Shown in pieces: positions 22,961 to 33,593 of a stretch of DNA of 64,000 nucleotides (position 1 is the stretch's first letter; each line of letters begins with the position of its first letter). The translations under genes were made by a program, and so were the position numbers. The DNA lies in the NCBI GenBank assembly GCA_947650285.1, contig CANTFL010000183.1:124001-188000 (forward strand), given 5' to 3'. The notes beneath the pieces are model-generated. The model saw only the letters and a list, made by a program, of their open reading frames with translations, was not told the origin of the DNA and did no database searches. This DNA comes from Hyaloperonospora brassicae. Its lineage: Eukaryota; Oomycota; Peronosporomycetes; Peronosporales; Peronosporaceae.

Positions 22961-24571
22961 TACACCTGGTAATACGCTCCACCGTTTCCTATCTCCGTGG
23001 CTTGCACCGTCATTATTTGCCCCAGACTTCAGTCAGGAGAGGTGTACTGCGGATAATGTAGGCAGAATTACAACAGCGATTAGCTGGTCCAACCCAGACG
23101 AATGGGTCGTTGAACTTAAGTAGCCGCTCCCTCGGGCTGCTCAGCCGATGACTTCTGAAGAAGAAGCTTTTTGGCCCACACACTATTGTACAGATAATCC
23201 ATGAATCGTGGATCACCAAGGGCAGACTCTATCAGCCAAGAAATATGAGATAACTCGGCCATGCACGATTGCATTCTGCGTATCCATCGAATTGGAGTTT
23301 CGCAAATACTCGTATGTCATCCCTCTGACCGGAGACATCCAGCATCAACAGGCCAAGCTGCGTCGCTGGGGAATAACGAGATTATCGGCAGCACCGGCCT
23401 TCGAAATTGGCAACACAATTCGAGTCCAACGGTATTTGCGCTGGAGAAATCCGCTGCAATTACAACATAGTTACGCTTAAGAACCAACTACAATAGGTCG
23501 CTTCAGAGGGACCAGAGATGACGAGGGGCGCACTCGTGAGGATATAATTATTCTGGAGCAAGAGGTTGATGGGATTCATTGGCGGTTGGCTACGGACAAC
23601 GGTGAATCTAAACACACAGCAGCCGACTGGGAAACCTTACGACAAGACACAAATTGGGGAGGCATTGTTTTTACGCACACCCATGCATTCACGGATTTCC
23701 CTGGAGCGTGCCCGATTCAGTTGCGAATAGACACGTTCTTATGGCAATTAAGAAGCAACCTTTTCGCCGGTTTAAAGGATCGCGCTATGCGTTAGCGTCG
23801 ACCGTGCAGAAGCTTAGACTTACAGCAAACGACAGCGTGTGGCAAGCCGCAGCGTTATCACAGACGCCAGCATCAATTTGGACCCATAACAACGAGCTCA
23901 CGGAGTATCAGGTGTGAGTAAATTATCGCGTTGCAGTACGACAACTCAGTCTCATTTATATGGGTCTTCAGCAAGACGCTAGCTGTCCAAAGTTGCAGTG
24001 TTGTCGAGGTATTAAAGAAACGATGGAGCATGTTTTCTGGACGTGTCCGTGTGCACAAGCTTGTTGGCAGAAGCTTCTATGTCACTGGACCGGTGAATGC
24101 TGGGAGTTCAAAAGCCTGCATCACTTCGTCGCGAATTGCGCAAGCCGGCACGCACCGGAGATGTCACAAGTGGTGAAGGATCAAATGCGTCGGGACCATC
24201 CTGACGAGGTAGACAAATACAGACGGGTTTGGGTGCGTATGTGGCATATACTGAGCATTGTTGCTATTACAAGCCTCTGGACTCAACGAAACCGAGCAAC
24301 GTTTCTCCAAGAGGGCGTTTCTCTCGAATGCAGCGTCTCGGACTTCTGGGATTCCGGCTTGAGGCAGCTTAGAGCGGTTGCCAAGCGACAGTATCGACAA
24401 ACTGACAACAAAATACAAGGAGCACGCCTATTGTCATGCCTCGGCGAAATGGTGAGGCAACCACGAGAGCCGCCACCACAGCTGACAAGCCCCGAACAAC
24501 CACCGGACTCGTCTGAGGAACCGGCGTTGCTATCCTGGCTTACGAAATATCAGACATCATGCAACCCTTAA
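22961..24571 (+). pseudogene. LINE-A ORF2 C-terminus with zinc-finger region
   Basis: The last open stretch (23960-24571, 203 aa) has CPKLQCCRGIKETMEHVFWTC, a C-x-x-x-x-C...H...C arrangement typical of the end of LINE ORF2. It then reads KRQYRQTDNKIQGARLLS and a Pro-rich tail ending at 24571. Unlike LINE-B there is no RNase H beyond the finger. A very short 3' UTR (about 37 bases) leads to the target duplication at 24609. The preceding 1 kb is readable only in pieces. Confidence 0.75.
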
Positions 24572-24608
24572 AAGGTTAAATAGATTCGTCTGTCTCTCTC
24601 AAAAACAC

Positions 24609-24619
24609 ACACACAGCCA
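24609..24619. repeat. Target-site duplication, right end of LINE-A
   Basis: Exact copy of 7728-7738 (ACACACAGCCA). Copia integrase sequence resumes beyond it. Confidence 0.7.
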
Positions 24620-26560
24620 CGCAATTGAAGATACGCGTGTACCGTAGTGACAGCTTGATCTCCCCAACAACTCGTATGGTGTCGGAAAGTGACGCGATGA
24701 GTTCGGCAAATGCTATGAGTGTATGTAGCCGTCACAATTGCTTCCCCCCGCCATTATTATGGCAAATGCTGGCAGCAAAGCATCAAACGCGCAATCTCGG
24801 CACACAAGGAATACGTAATCTATGCTAGAACGTTCTTCTGGAGCGATTATGGAGCCCTAAATTGGTGTTGTATTCCGTGTTTTACACAAAAATTGTTGAA
24901 CTGCTTGCTACAGTATTTGCCACCGTTGTCGCTTCGAGTGCAGCGGATCTAAGTATCCATCTGCGACCCCATGGATATGTTGTACTTCTTGAACTTGTTC
25001 AGGACCTCACTCCTCCGCTCAACCAGGTGAACTTGAACCTAACGTGACCAGTCATCGATAAACACAACGACGTACTGAGCCCCAACCCTGGAGGAGATGC
25101 TAGTTAGTCCCATCAAGTCACTGTGAACCTCCTCAGGTGGTGATTTCGTCTCCACCACACTCGCAGATGTCCTTAAATATTTCGGTGCACACACCTTACC
25201 GCATGCACATCTCTCACAGTGACCTTCAGATAGTGCTGGAGGTAGACTTGGCGGCACACCTTTTGCATCTTGTTCAGTGCTGCTATACGATCATGCGCAA
25301 CATGTCCAAGCCTGGCATGCCATAACGCCGATTCATCCACGGAAGTCGTAACTTATTCGCTTCATTTTTGTTGTTAATCTCTCTCGCTAAGCTCAACACA
25401 TACAGCTTTCCCAAACGTTTTCCATGGTCAATCTATCGACCTTCACATGAAATCAGGCATTTTCCTTCATGAAAGTGGGCTTCTTCCACACGCGCGGCAA
25501 GAGCCGACATAGATAGTAACTTGCAGTCCAACCACGGAAGGAGGAGCACATTGTTGACTATCGCAGTCCTGCCACTCTCGAGTATCAGGTTGCCTATCCA
25601 GTACCACACTCATGCAAGCGATCACTACAAGTCACAACCGCGTCGAGACTATCCCGAACTGAATGGATGGTGCAGAATTCATCGCGATCAAATGCCATGT
25701 GAGAGATGGATCCACTATCAAGCATCCTCGTGTTCTTCAAATCTTCACTACTTGCCGCTGTAAACACACATGATTTTGATGTACGTCTCTTCTTTCGACA
25801 CTGATCAAGCTTGTGACCTAATTTGTCACATTCGTAGCATCGACCTATGGACTCACATACATGTTGATTTCTTTGTTTTTCTTCACGCTTTCGACGACGC
25901 TTCTCCTGGGTCGTTATAAATGGTGCGACATCCGCGCGTAGCACCCTGGCGCACCCGTGGCTTAAGTCTCGAAGCAATAGATTAAACCACAAATTCTTGA
26001 TTCTCTCTTGAGCATCGTGTCACACTCGCGTAGTAGCATCTATTCGTACTCGTACAAATCCACATACTCACGCGCTTCCAAAAATTTTGCAATCACTCCG
26101 CAAGTTTGTGATTGTTCTAGGCAGTGACAAGCTGCCTAGAACAATCACAAACTTGCCGTCTTCCAAGACTTTGTCACGGTAGCAGGTTAGACGAGTGCAA
26201 AAATCATCAAACTTGAGGAAGTGGTTTATTATGTTGTTCGAAGGAGTCATCGCAAAGACATGAAACTGCTTCCGGAGCTGGATACGATTGTGCAGGCTGC
26301 GCTTGACGATAAACTTGCGTAGTATACTCCATGCGTGCGGGGCAAACGACGCCTTACAAATATTCGACGGGAACATTGGACTAAGCATCCTCGTTATGAT
26401 AGCCAACGCCTTCACATCTGAGGTCTTTCATTCTGTATTCGCCTGCTCCACCATGTCCTGGCTTCATTGCGATGTGGTAGAGAATCTACTTCCTCGCGAG
26501 AGTCATGCGAGCCTTAAAATCTCAGAAGAAGCGATTCTCGTCCTTGAGAATGTCGTTGTT
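24620..26560 (-). pseudogene. Copia gag, protease and integrase core (pseudogene)
   Basis: Read on the minus strand. Gag (26560-25990) includes KALAIITRMLSP and WSILRKFIVKRSLHNRIQL (UBN2-type gag). The zinc knuckle CYECDKLGHKLDQC (about 25830) has an intact CCHC pattern. The protease motif RMLDSGSISHM (about 25720) keeps D-S-G. Pre-integrase and the integrase start read CERCACGK and EEVHSDLMG (about 25240-25130), then VVFIDDWSR. The core continues as RSDNGGKYCSKQFNNFCVKHG (about 24930), which holds the second Asp, and WRGEAIVTATY. The sequence reaches the LINE-A junction within the C-terminal HTPYEL...RVF region. Stops and frameshifts interrupt it, and a 25-bp palindrome sits in gag. Confidence 0.85.
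26100..26156. repeat. Perfect 25-bp inverted repeat inside Copia gag
   Basis: Arms 26100-26124 and 26132-26156 are exact reverse complements with a 7-base loop (TGACAAG). On the minus strand the gag frame reads DGKFVIVLGSL and is then replaced by the inverted copy of the same bases. This looks like a local inverted duplication that destroyed the next gag residues. Confidence 0.9.
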
Positions 26561-26587
26561 GTACGTCTTCGCGGTTGGCTCATAGCC

Positions 26588-26798
26588 TGTTTCATAATGC
26601 AAAGGCTTGAGTACAGGCTTGTTTACTTGATGGTAAAAACGAAATGAATCCAACTTGTCAAAATATGCCGAATACGCATTTGTAAATCACTATTCCCTTA
26701 CCTTGTTTGATTCTCGTAAAAACACTTCTAGGAGAAAAAAACTTCGTATACGTTCCTACATTCCAGCACATAGATGAGCCATGGTAATAGCGTCTATA
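26588..26798 (-). repeat. Copia 5' LTR
   Basis: Partner of 5182-5389, of similar length (about 210 bp). On the minus strand it ends GCATTATGAAACA. The next bases (GGCTATGAGCC) sit where a Copia primer-binding site is expected, followed by gag. Confidence 0.65.
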
Positions 26799-29740
26799 AT
26801 ACTATCTGCTACAAATATATACAGGGTGTGGAAGGCGTGTCCATATCAAATGAGGAGTCGACATGGTGGTAATCTGGTCAGGGTTCACACCAAGGTTATT
26901 GAGGAAAGGTGCACCGCCCCAGACTGGACAACAGAGTGGATAGAACCTTTCTCTTCGTAGTGGCAGGAGCACGTGCCAGAATCCTGATGTGCAGCCGCTG
27001 CTCAACAGGTAGTAATTTGTATACCTTGCGAATAATTTTGGGTTCCTCTCCAATGCCCCAGGTAAACACCGACTGACCCAGCTGGTTGGCACGGGTTCGA
27101 ATAACCTTACCATCAATTTAAGGTCTGATAAACAATATGTAACACACGCGTAAAGTGGTACCATTTATGAACCCGGCGCCAAGCGTATTAGGTCTGTTTA
27201 TTAAGCATTAACCATGCAACTAATTAATGGAGGAGCCCGGACTGACTGACACCCAGAATATCCGGCATCGACGACATAAAGAGACCGTCGCGTGAGACGA
27301 AAGGCACGACAGACCAATGGATGTGTAGGCCCTAGCCGAGGAGAGCAGTATTAGGTCATCAAAAGACACTAAGGTACAGGCTACGCCTAGCAATCACAAA
27401 ATTGTTAGGACCACGATCAGCGCAGATCGATGTGGATAAACAAATTCGCGACCCTATCGTATCTCTCTTGCAGTTAAGATAGACCTTACTACAAACTATA
27501 AGACCATGTCTCTTTTCAAGCAGTACAGTCTGTCGCAACAATGCAACCTGCTGCGCCGTTTACTTGTCCAATTGCTTGATTCAGTGTGCGTACTGTGCGC
27601 TGGATGCACACCTTGTAATGACGTCAGGTCGCCTGAACAGTCGAAGTCTTTGACTAAGTAGAGATATGGTGGATTGCTGTGCGGAACTGGCTTCGTCATG
27701 TACAGGACATCAGATCGTAAGACTGCGAATGCGTCAGAGTGTGCTACAGTGTGATGGCAGCCAGTAGCTGTGACGTAGCTGAGCAGAGCGTTCGCTTGTT
27801 ATAGTCGCTTTCAAATTAACATTGTTACTTACAATCGCCTCCTTTCTTACGATCTTCTGACTCCCAATCTTAGTTGTGAAACGTCGTTTTCGGGGCGAAG
27901 CATCTACGATTCCCATGGTCTCTTCACCCTGAAAGTTAATTATCAGTGCTACGGCGTGTGTAGTGACGCCTTATCATTACTGATAATAGCCCACATCGAC
28001 GAGAATGGAGTTCTGGGAAAGAGGATGCGACGAGGGCGCGACAACGGTATTGAGTAGCTGGACAGGGACAGAGAGCAGTTGCATATGGAGCACTGCTTTA
28101 ATCGAAGTCAAGTAACGGTTTGGAAAGATAAGCGCTCGTTTAATATCATAACTTCTGGTTTTACTCTTTTTGCCTTGAGTGCCATCTTCCGGACTTCAAA
28201 TTGGCACTGTCACCAAGCATCCCCCACACGATACATCGCCTGCATAGAAGAATTCGGAGAAACATATGCACACGAGTACGCAGAGTGACAGGGTGGCTTT
28301 CATTTGTCAACAACTCACCACATACATGCTCCATGGACAAAAGGAGCAGCGTGCGTAGTTATCTAAATTTACACTGAGGACAATTGGTTTTGCGATCGGC
28401 GCGAAAAGGTTGTCAGATTCCTCACGAACAAATTGGTCAATATCTACGTTAACATGTCGTTGTCCATGTCCCTGGTCGTAACCATTCGTGCAGAACAGGT
28501 GCCTGAATTGCTGGTCGGCCATGCTTAAAAACGCCTCGAGAATACTTCACTGGAAACAAAAACGCATACCTCAATGGATCAGCGCAAGCTTTGTTTGGTT
28601 TTCTATTCTACCACACAATATCTATCCTAAAAATATGCGTTATTTATAGCAAAAGTGGTATTCAGAAATATTCTAGCGGTTTCTCAAATGAAGTTGTGCG
28701 TTAATTCAATGACATCTTATCAAGCATTCATATGGTATATTCTTTTGTTTTCTTTTGATCTAGAGATTGGGTACCGAGCACTTTGTAAGAGCTTGCGTGA
28801 GCTACTGCTGTGCGTGTTTGGTCCGTTGTTGACGTTGACAGAGGCTAGCTAGACCCCAACAGCACGATTTTGAGTGAAGGCAGGCCTTGATCAGTGTTCA
28901 AGTCGACCAGCTTTCTTAATCGTAGCTTGGGCCCTCATATTGGTATGCGAATTCGAAACAGCTTGTCGCATCCTTTGAAGATGTGGTCAGGATCACTGCT
29001 CGCTTCTCCACACTGATTGCGCTTGTGGGAGCCGTGGGTAGGCGCCGTTGTATCTTTCAAATGCAAAGCGCGCGGCTTCGCTGTTAAACTTCGTGGACCG
29101 ACGCAACTCTGTCAAGAAAAGTCCAATGCCTCTTGACCGGCTGCACGTTACGACCCGACAAGTCGCCGAAACGACCAACAGGCGAGCGGATGGACTATCT
29201 TGAGAACGATCGCCAAGTCATTAATGAACGCGGAAGAAATGTGCATTGCGGTGCTACTACCAGACAGACGTCAAACCCATGACCCAAAACATCGTCCTTG
29301 CTCCTTCGCGAGCCGGACGGTTTCTTTCGTGCCGTCCGGCTGAATGAAAAGTATAGCCACTATGGTGTCCTAGTTGTAGCTCATAGAAGTATACGAGACC
29401 CTGAGCTCGTTTCGCATGCATGGACCGCTTTGGTAGGGCTATGGCCCGAGACTGCTGGACCGTTCATGCCTGCGGTCGTCAAAGTCTGCAAGAACCACCA
29501 GAGCATTCGACGACCGAGCGCATGCTTCGTATGTAAGGTGCGAAGGGCACTGACTCGGTCAATAAAGACAGGGCTCGAGCGAGAAATTCAGCGACACGAT
29601 GCATCTATGCAGCGCGATGGCCGACCGAAGGTGGCGTGCTGTGCGTAGACGGAATTGTCCTTGCATGAGCTGCAAGATGAGCGCGAGGCAGGCAATTGTG
29701 TTTGAGCTCGAATGGTCGCAGGACGGCTCTTCGATCCTAA
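26799..29740. other. Unassigned repeat-like intergenic sequence
   Basis: About 2.9 kb upstream of the Copia 5' LTR. A minus-strand frame (26802-27164) and several 60-70 codon frames carry no motif I recognise. The composition resembles the surrounding decayed repeats more than the genes beyond 31 kb. No RNA gene is apparent. Confidence 0.4.
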
Positions 29741-29930
29741 GTCCGTTAGCAACGCTGGTTTCGCTCTGGTGAGTCCATTGATTGTACGGGGCTTGTCTCC
29801 TGAGGTGACGGCTCTCGGGATTGCCTGGCGATCACGCGCTGCTACGATAACAGGCGTGCGCCCTGGATTTTCGTGTCGTCCTGCCAATACTCGCGCTTGG
29901 AGTGCTGCAGGATCTGCAGGATGTGTGGTG
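29740..29930 (-). pseudogene. LINE-A-like ORF2 C-terminal fragment
   Basis: On the minus strand one frame reads KREYWQDDTKIQGARLLS, a stop, then RQSREPSPQETSPVQSMDS. The 3' end of LINE-A reads KRQYRQTDNKIQGARLLS and RQPREPPPQLTSPEQPPDS at the same spacing. This is a second, 5'-truncated and decayed copy of the same LINE family. Flanks to about 30.1 kb upstream may belong to it but do not align clearly. Confidence 0.75.
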
Positions 29931-30684
29931 CGCTGAGCGGAGTTACTGTCGTCGCCTTGCAAGATCCGATGCCCTTTTTGTTGGCGGAACTGCTGTCGCT
30001 GTACGCAAGCCAGATGGACGGCTCTTGACAAACGAGCGAGCTATTCAAGCCGACTCTCCGGTCCAGGAAGAACAGCACCTCGACGTATAAACCTGACGTT
30101 CCTGGTCGCTCTGACTCAATCATCACGAGATCGGGACACGTGGGCCCAATGTCTAGCCCCCTTATCCACGGCTTCTAGGCTCACTGCGCTGGGTCAACGA
30201 GGAGGTTGGCAAACGCCCCGAGTGCTCACGCGTACAGGAGACTTTGCCGACAAACGTGGCACATATTGGGTCGTTGCTGAGGTCTTGTGGGGTATCAGAT
30301 GTAAAAGCGTCCAGCTTTGCGTGTCCGTGGAAGTCGTGGGATAGACTTGCCGCCGTCTACGCCCCACTGAATGACCGCTGGATAATCAATGACGTCCAGC
30401 CTGCCCTCGCGTGTCATCTATCGCCTACGAAAGACGACCAGTCGCGAAAGCACTCGAGTCGACATCAGTTGCAGCGCTGCGTGAAAGACGGCGCGTACCG
30501 GAACCCACTCCGATGACAGCAACATCGATCGTCAGCTCCGTTCACATGTCTCGTGTTCAGTGACGAACGTGTCCGAATGCTTGCGAAGCCTATTGCCAGT
30601 TCATCGGCATTCGGCACAAGGACTCTGTGTCGCCGCTGTGTGCTCGAGGGCACGCCCACTGACTCAAGTGGCGCGTCGATCGTT

Positions 30685-30736
30685 GCCATCACTCGTGGTC
30701 AGGGCGGACCGCCATCACTCGTGGTCAGGGCGGACC
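30685..30736. repeat. Two perfect tandem 26-bp units
   Basis: The unit beginning GCCATCACTCGTGGTCAGGG is repeated exactly (30685-30710, 30711-30736). No gene overlaps it convincingly. Confidence 0.85.
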
Positions 30737-31034
30737 GGCCCCGGGTGGCCATGTAAAGCAGTATATCCCTCATGCGTAAGTCGAACGCAGCACTGCAGCT
30801 GCCTCCGTGGCGCACTTGACATCTGAATGGAAACCAAACGTCATTTGCGACAAGAGTCCAGCGATCGAGCAGGCAGATAGATGGTGGACGTGACGGCTTC
30901 AGCTGCCGTGCATTTGTGTGTGTGTGTTGTCTTGACAATGGCAAGTTCGTTAGAGGCTGCGTTGGTCGTCGCATGGCATCGTAGATGGCTTGAGAGAGCG
31001 TTCATGCAACAAGGCATGCCACCCTTCCTCAAGA

Positions 31035-31090
31035 TTGCACACACACAGACACACACACAGACATAGAGACGCACACATAGAGACGCACCA
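31035..31090. repeat. AC-rich microsatellite with a short tandem unit
   Basis: ACACACAG-type repeats followed by two tandem units containing ACATAGAGACGCAC. The block marks the passage from repeat-rich sequence to the gene island. A GACCGACA-like simple repeat at about 31405-31470 lies further on. Confidence 0.8.
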
Positions 31091-31784
31091 CTCGTGCTGC
31101 ACCACCACCAGACAAGCGGTCAAGAGGCACCAAAGACGAGCCGCCAAACGGGTATCTTCTGAGCACCGCCGCCGCTGAACCGAATCCCACTGCGAACTCG
31201 TTCAGTCGACGCAGCTGTCAAGTGCGACGGATGACGACGATCGAGGAACAGGTTTTCGGGTGGACGTGTGGTGGCCAAGCGTTTGTGTATCTCGGGAGCG
31301 AGAGTGGCACGTTAGCGTGGACAGCGCGACGTCCCACTTGGCGCTCTCGCACTCGCTCTCGCCGCCGCGCCGTCTTTCTTGTCCCATTGCAGACGGCCAC
31401 AGGGTGGACCGACCGACCGACTGGCTGACCGACAGAGGCCGACAGAGACCGACAGACAGACGACCGATCGATTGTTGCCCTGCGCTTTTGCTCGCCGTCG
31501 TGTAAACAAACAGCACACGCACACGCCCGTCTACGTTCCCGTCTCTCGTCTCTCGTCGTCGTTCCAAAGACCTTTTCCTGCTTCAGTATCTCTTCGGCCG
31601 AAGAGTTGAGGGAAAAGTCTCCTCCTGCACAGCTTCCGACACGCACTGTGCAGTGCTGCACCATACCGTCGGCTCAGACGACGTTTTCACTCGGCCTTTT
31701 GCACTCCGTCTGTCAAGTTCGTGCAGCGCGAGTCGACCGCCGTCACTAACCACACATTCCCACCCACTCGTACGGACGGACGTA

Positions 31785-33593
31785 ATGGCGGACATTGTAG
31801 ACGGCGACCGCTCTTGTCCTCTTGCATTGCACGCGTGTTCGCCCTTGTCAGTCTCCCGTAGCGTAGTCGAGTTAGAGACCGTCACGACCTTCTCAGGTCT
31901 CGATCACCACCGACGCGTGACGCTGTCGCCGGACGAGGTCCAAATCTGTACCCGTCTGGCCGACCTGTTGCTGGCCGACACCTTGCGCGCGTACGTCGAC
32001 ACGAGTAGCGGTAGTGCCAAAGTAGATTCCCAGCAGTGGAAGCTCGTCAAGAAGAAGGACCAACTAGGGGCGTACAAGCACAAGCAGCAGCAGCAGCACA
32101 GAGCTGCAGCTGCACTCGGTGCGGGGCACTCTATGGAAGAAGGAGAAGAAGTGGCGGGCACTTGCTCGGCCACTGAAGCAGCAGCAGCGCCACCGTTGCT
32201 CCTTGTTACGGGCCACGTCGCTGGCCACGTGCACGACGCCATGTACGGCCTCGTGAGTGCCAATACACGGGCCATGCAACTCAACGGCGCGTACGCGGAC
32301 GAGACCCTCGAAGACGCTCAAGTGCTGGCGACGATCAAAGGGCCAACCGTTAACGACCCGTTCCGCTTCCTCGGGATCAAGTGGGCCGTGCGTCGCCACG
32401 GCACCAGGTCGGGCTCGACCTTTGTCAAGCGACGCGATCTGCTCTACTTGGAAGCCACAGGCACTACGCAAATGACGGACGGACAGTATATCGGATACCG
32501 TGTCGTGCACTCGGTGCGCATCAACGCACTGCCTCGTCCCTCGTCTTCTGTCGTCCGTGCGCGCATGTCCATTGTGCAGCTGTTCCACCAACAGGCGACA
32601 GGCGACGGCGCGCGAGGGCTCTCGGGCACGTTGAACGTGTTTGCAAGAGGGTACTATGACCCACAAGGCGATATGCTGCAGTTCATGGCACTGCACGCAG
32701 GTGCCGAGTTGTTGCTGCACATGACGTTCTCGGCAGTGGACTGTGCGCACCTCAAGAAGATTGCGTTTGCGACGCAACACGCGCGTCAGTGTCGACAAGG
32801 GGTGGCCAGTCAGCTCTTCAAAACCAGTTACAGCGGCGTCGACCGCGGCGTTATGGCAGGCATCGAAGAGCTGCTGGACGAAGACGCTGGGCTGTTGCGG
32901 GACAAGGCCTGGTCGACGCACTGCTCGCTGTGTGAGCGCCGCGTCGGTAGTTTGCTCAATCGAAGCGGGAGACCCTGTGCCATTTGTGCCAGGACCGTGT
33001 GCTCGCGCTGCAGTGTGGTCAAGAAACTGCACTTCTTTCGCTGCGATGGCAGCAGCTTACCAGGTGATCATGTCATGGGTCTAGAAAGGAGCAGAAGTGT
33101 GCAGCAGCCGCCGCTGGAGCACCCCGAAGCGTCTCGAACGTCGACCGAGCGAAGTCGAAGCAGTAGCGGCAGTTCTGCGGCCAGCAGTATGAATGGCATG
33201 CGCCAGCAAGCGCTCAGGTTCTGCCTGCCGTGTGTGCTGCGCGCCACGCAACGCAATGCGTCGCAGCTTGTCGTCGAAGAGCTTTTGGAGCAGACCAGCC
33301 TCGACCTGGTCACGCCGCGGAGTACACTGGACCAGGTGACTGGCGACGCTCGTCCGTCGCCCATGCGGCGGCGGTCGACGCAGTCTGGACGGTCCCACCA
33401 CTCTGCTCAAGCTCCGTGCGGATCGAACCCGTCGTCTCCGTACGCGGCCCCTATTTATCCCCAGCCGCGGCAAAAGGCTTACAGTGCACCCGCTATCCAA
33501 CGTGGCGTCCATCGCTCGTCTCCAGCTGCCCCGCGCGTGATGCTGTACGTGGAAGACCCGAGATCGCACTTGTTGGGATACAGCGCTGCCTAA
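31785..33593 (+). CDS. START-like / FYVE-type zinc finger protein 1
   Basis: A 602-residue protein of the oomycete START/FYVE-like group. Residues about 135-330 form a START-like lipid-binding domain (GHVHDAMYGLV, DPFRFLGIKWAV, GYRVVHSVRI). A FYVE-type finger follows at about 380-483: CSLC, CAIC, CSRC and CLPC supply eight cysteines. The R-R-H-H-C-R signature of true PI3P-binding FYVE fingers is absent, so PI3P binding is uncertain. About 70 Ser-rich residues are inserted between the sixth and seventh cysteines. The tail is Ser/Pro-rich. The frame is open from 31653, but I prefer the ATG at 31785 because the upstream part looks like leader and a TCACT...CACATT sequence near 31743 resembles an oomycete initiator. 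Likely a membrane- or lipid-associated cytosolic protein. Confidence 0.85.
   Translation: MADIVDGDRSCPLALHACSPLSVSRSVVELETVTTFSGLDHHRRVTLSPDEVQICTRLADLLLADTLRAYVDTSSGSAKVDSQQWKLVKKKDQLGAYKHKQQQQHRAAAALGAGHSMEEGEEVAGTCSATEAAAAPPLLLVTGHVAGHVHDAMYGLVSANTRAMQLNGAYADETLEDAQVLATIKGPTVNDPFRFLGIKWAVRRHGTRSGSTFVKRRDLLYLEATGTTQMTDGQYIGYRVVHSVRINALPRPSSSVVRARMSIVQLFHQQATGDGARGLSGTLNVFARGYYDPQGDMLQFMALHAGAELLLHMTFSAVDCAHLKKIAFATQHARQCRQGVASQLFKTSYSGVDRGVMAGIEELLDEDAGLLRDKAWSTHCSLCERRVGSLLNRSGRPCAICARTVCSRCSVVKKLHFFRCDGSSLPGDHVMGLERSRSVQQPPLEHPEASRTSTERSRSSSGSSAASSMNGMRQQALRFCLPCVLRATQRNASQLVVEELLEQTSLDLVTPRSTLDQVTGDARPSPMRRRSTQSGRSHHSAQAPCGSNPSSPYAAPIYPQPRQKAYSAPAIQRGVHRSSPAAPRVMLYVEDPRSHLLGYSAA

Larger units (their letters stand above)
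7739..24608 (+). mobile_element. LINE-A: full-length non-LTR retrotransposon, interrupted by LINE-B
   Basis: A plus-strand LINE made of 7739-9687 and 18716-24608 (about 7.8 kb after removing the LINE-B insertion and one copy of its duplication). Order: ORF1 with an RRM-like region, an OTU-like cysteine-protease domain, a poorly conserved linker, APE-type endonuclease, reverse transcriptase, and a C-terminal region with a CxxC...H...C finger. There is no RNase H after the finger. It sits inside the Copia integrase with an 11-bp target duplication. Frameshifts and stops occur throughout, and endonuclease residues are lost, so this copy cannot move by itself. Confidence 0.85.
5182..26798 (-). 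mobile_element. Decayed Copia (Ty1-like) element, split by nested LINEs
   Basis: On the minus strand the canonical Copia order is present: LTR (about 26588-26798), gag, CCHC knuckle, protease, integrase, then after the LINE insertion the integrase C-terminus, reverse transcriptase and RNase H, and a second LTR (about 5182-5389). Removing 7739-24619 leaves about 4.7 kb, the usual size for Copia. The integrase reading resumes sensibly across the insertion. Both halves carry many frameshifts and stops. The two LTRs are alignable but clearly diverged (about two thirds identical by eye), so this is the oldest layer of the nest. Confidence 0.85.

Noticed and set aside
27060..27110. GGTTCGAATAACC-like sequence resembling a tRNA B box
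   Set aside because: No matching D-arm, anticodon arm or acceptor stem could be drawn around it.
30290..30400. Plus-strand WDRLAAVYAPLNDRW, resembling the Y-A-P block of a LINE endonuclease
   Set aside because: Only one short block matches; no G-D-F-N or S-D-H follows, so it could be chance.
31653..31784. Upstream extension of the first START/FYVE gene
   Set aside because: The extra 44 residues look like leader translated by chance, and an initiator-like sequence lies within them.
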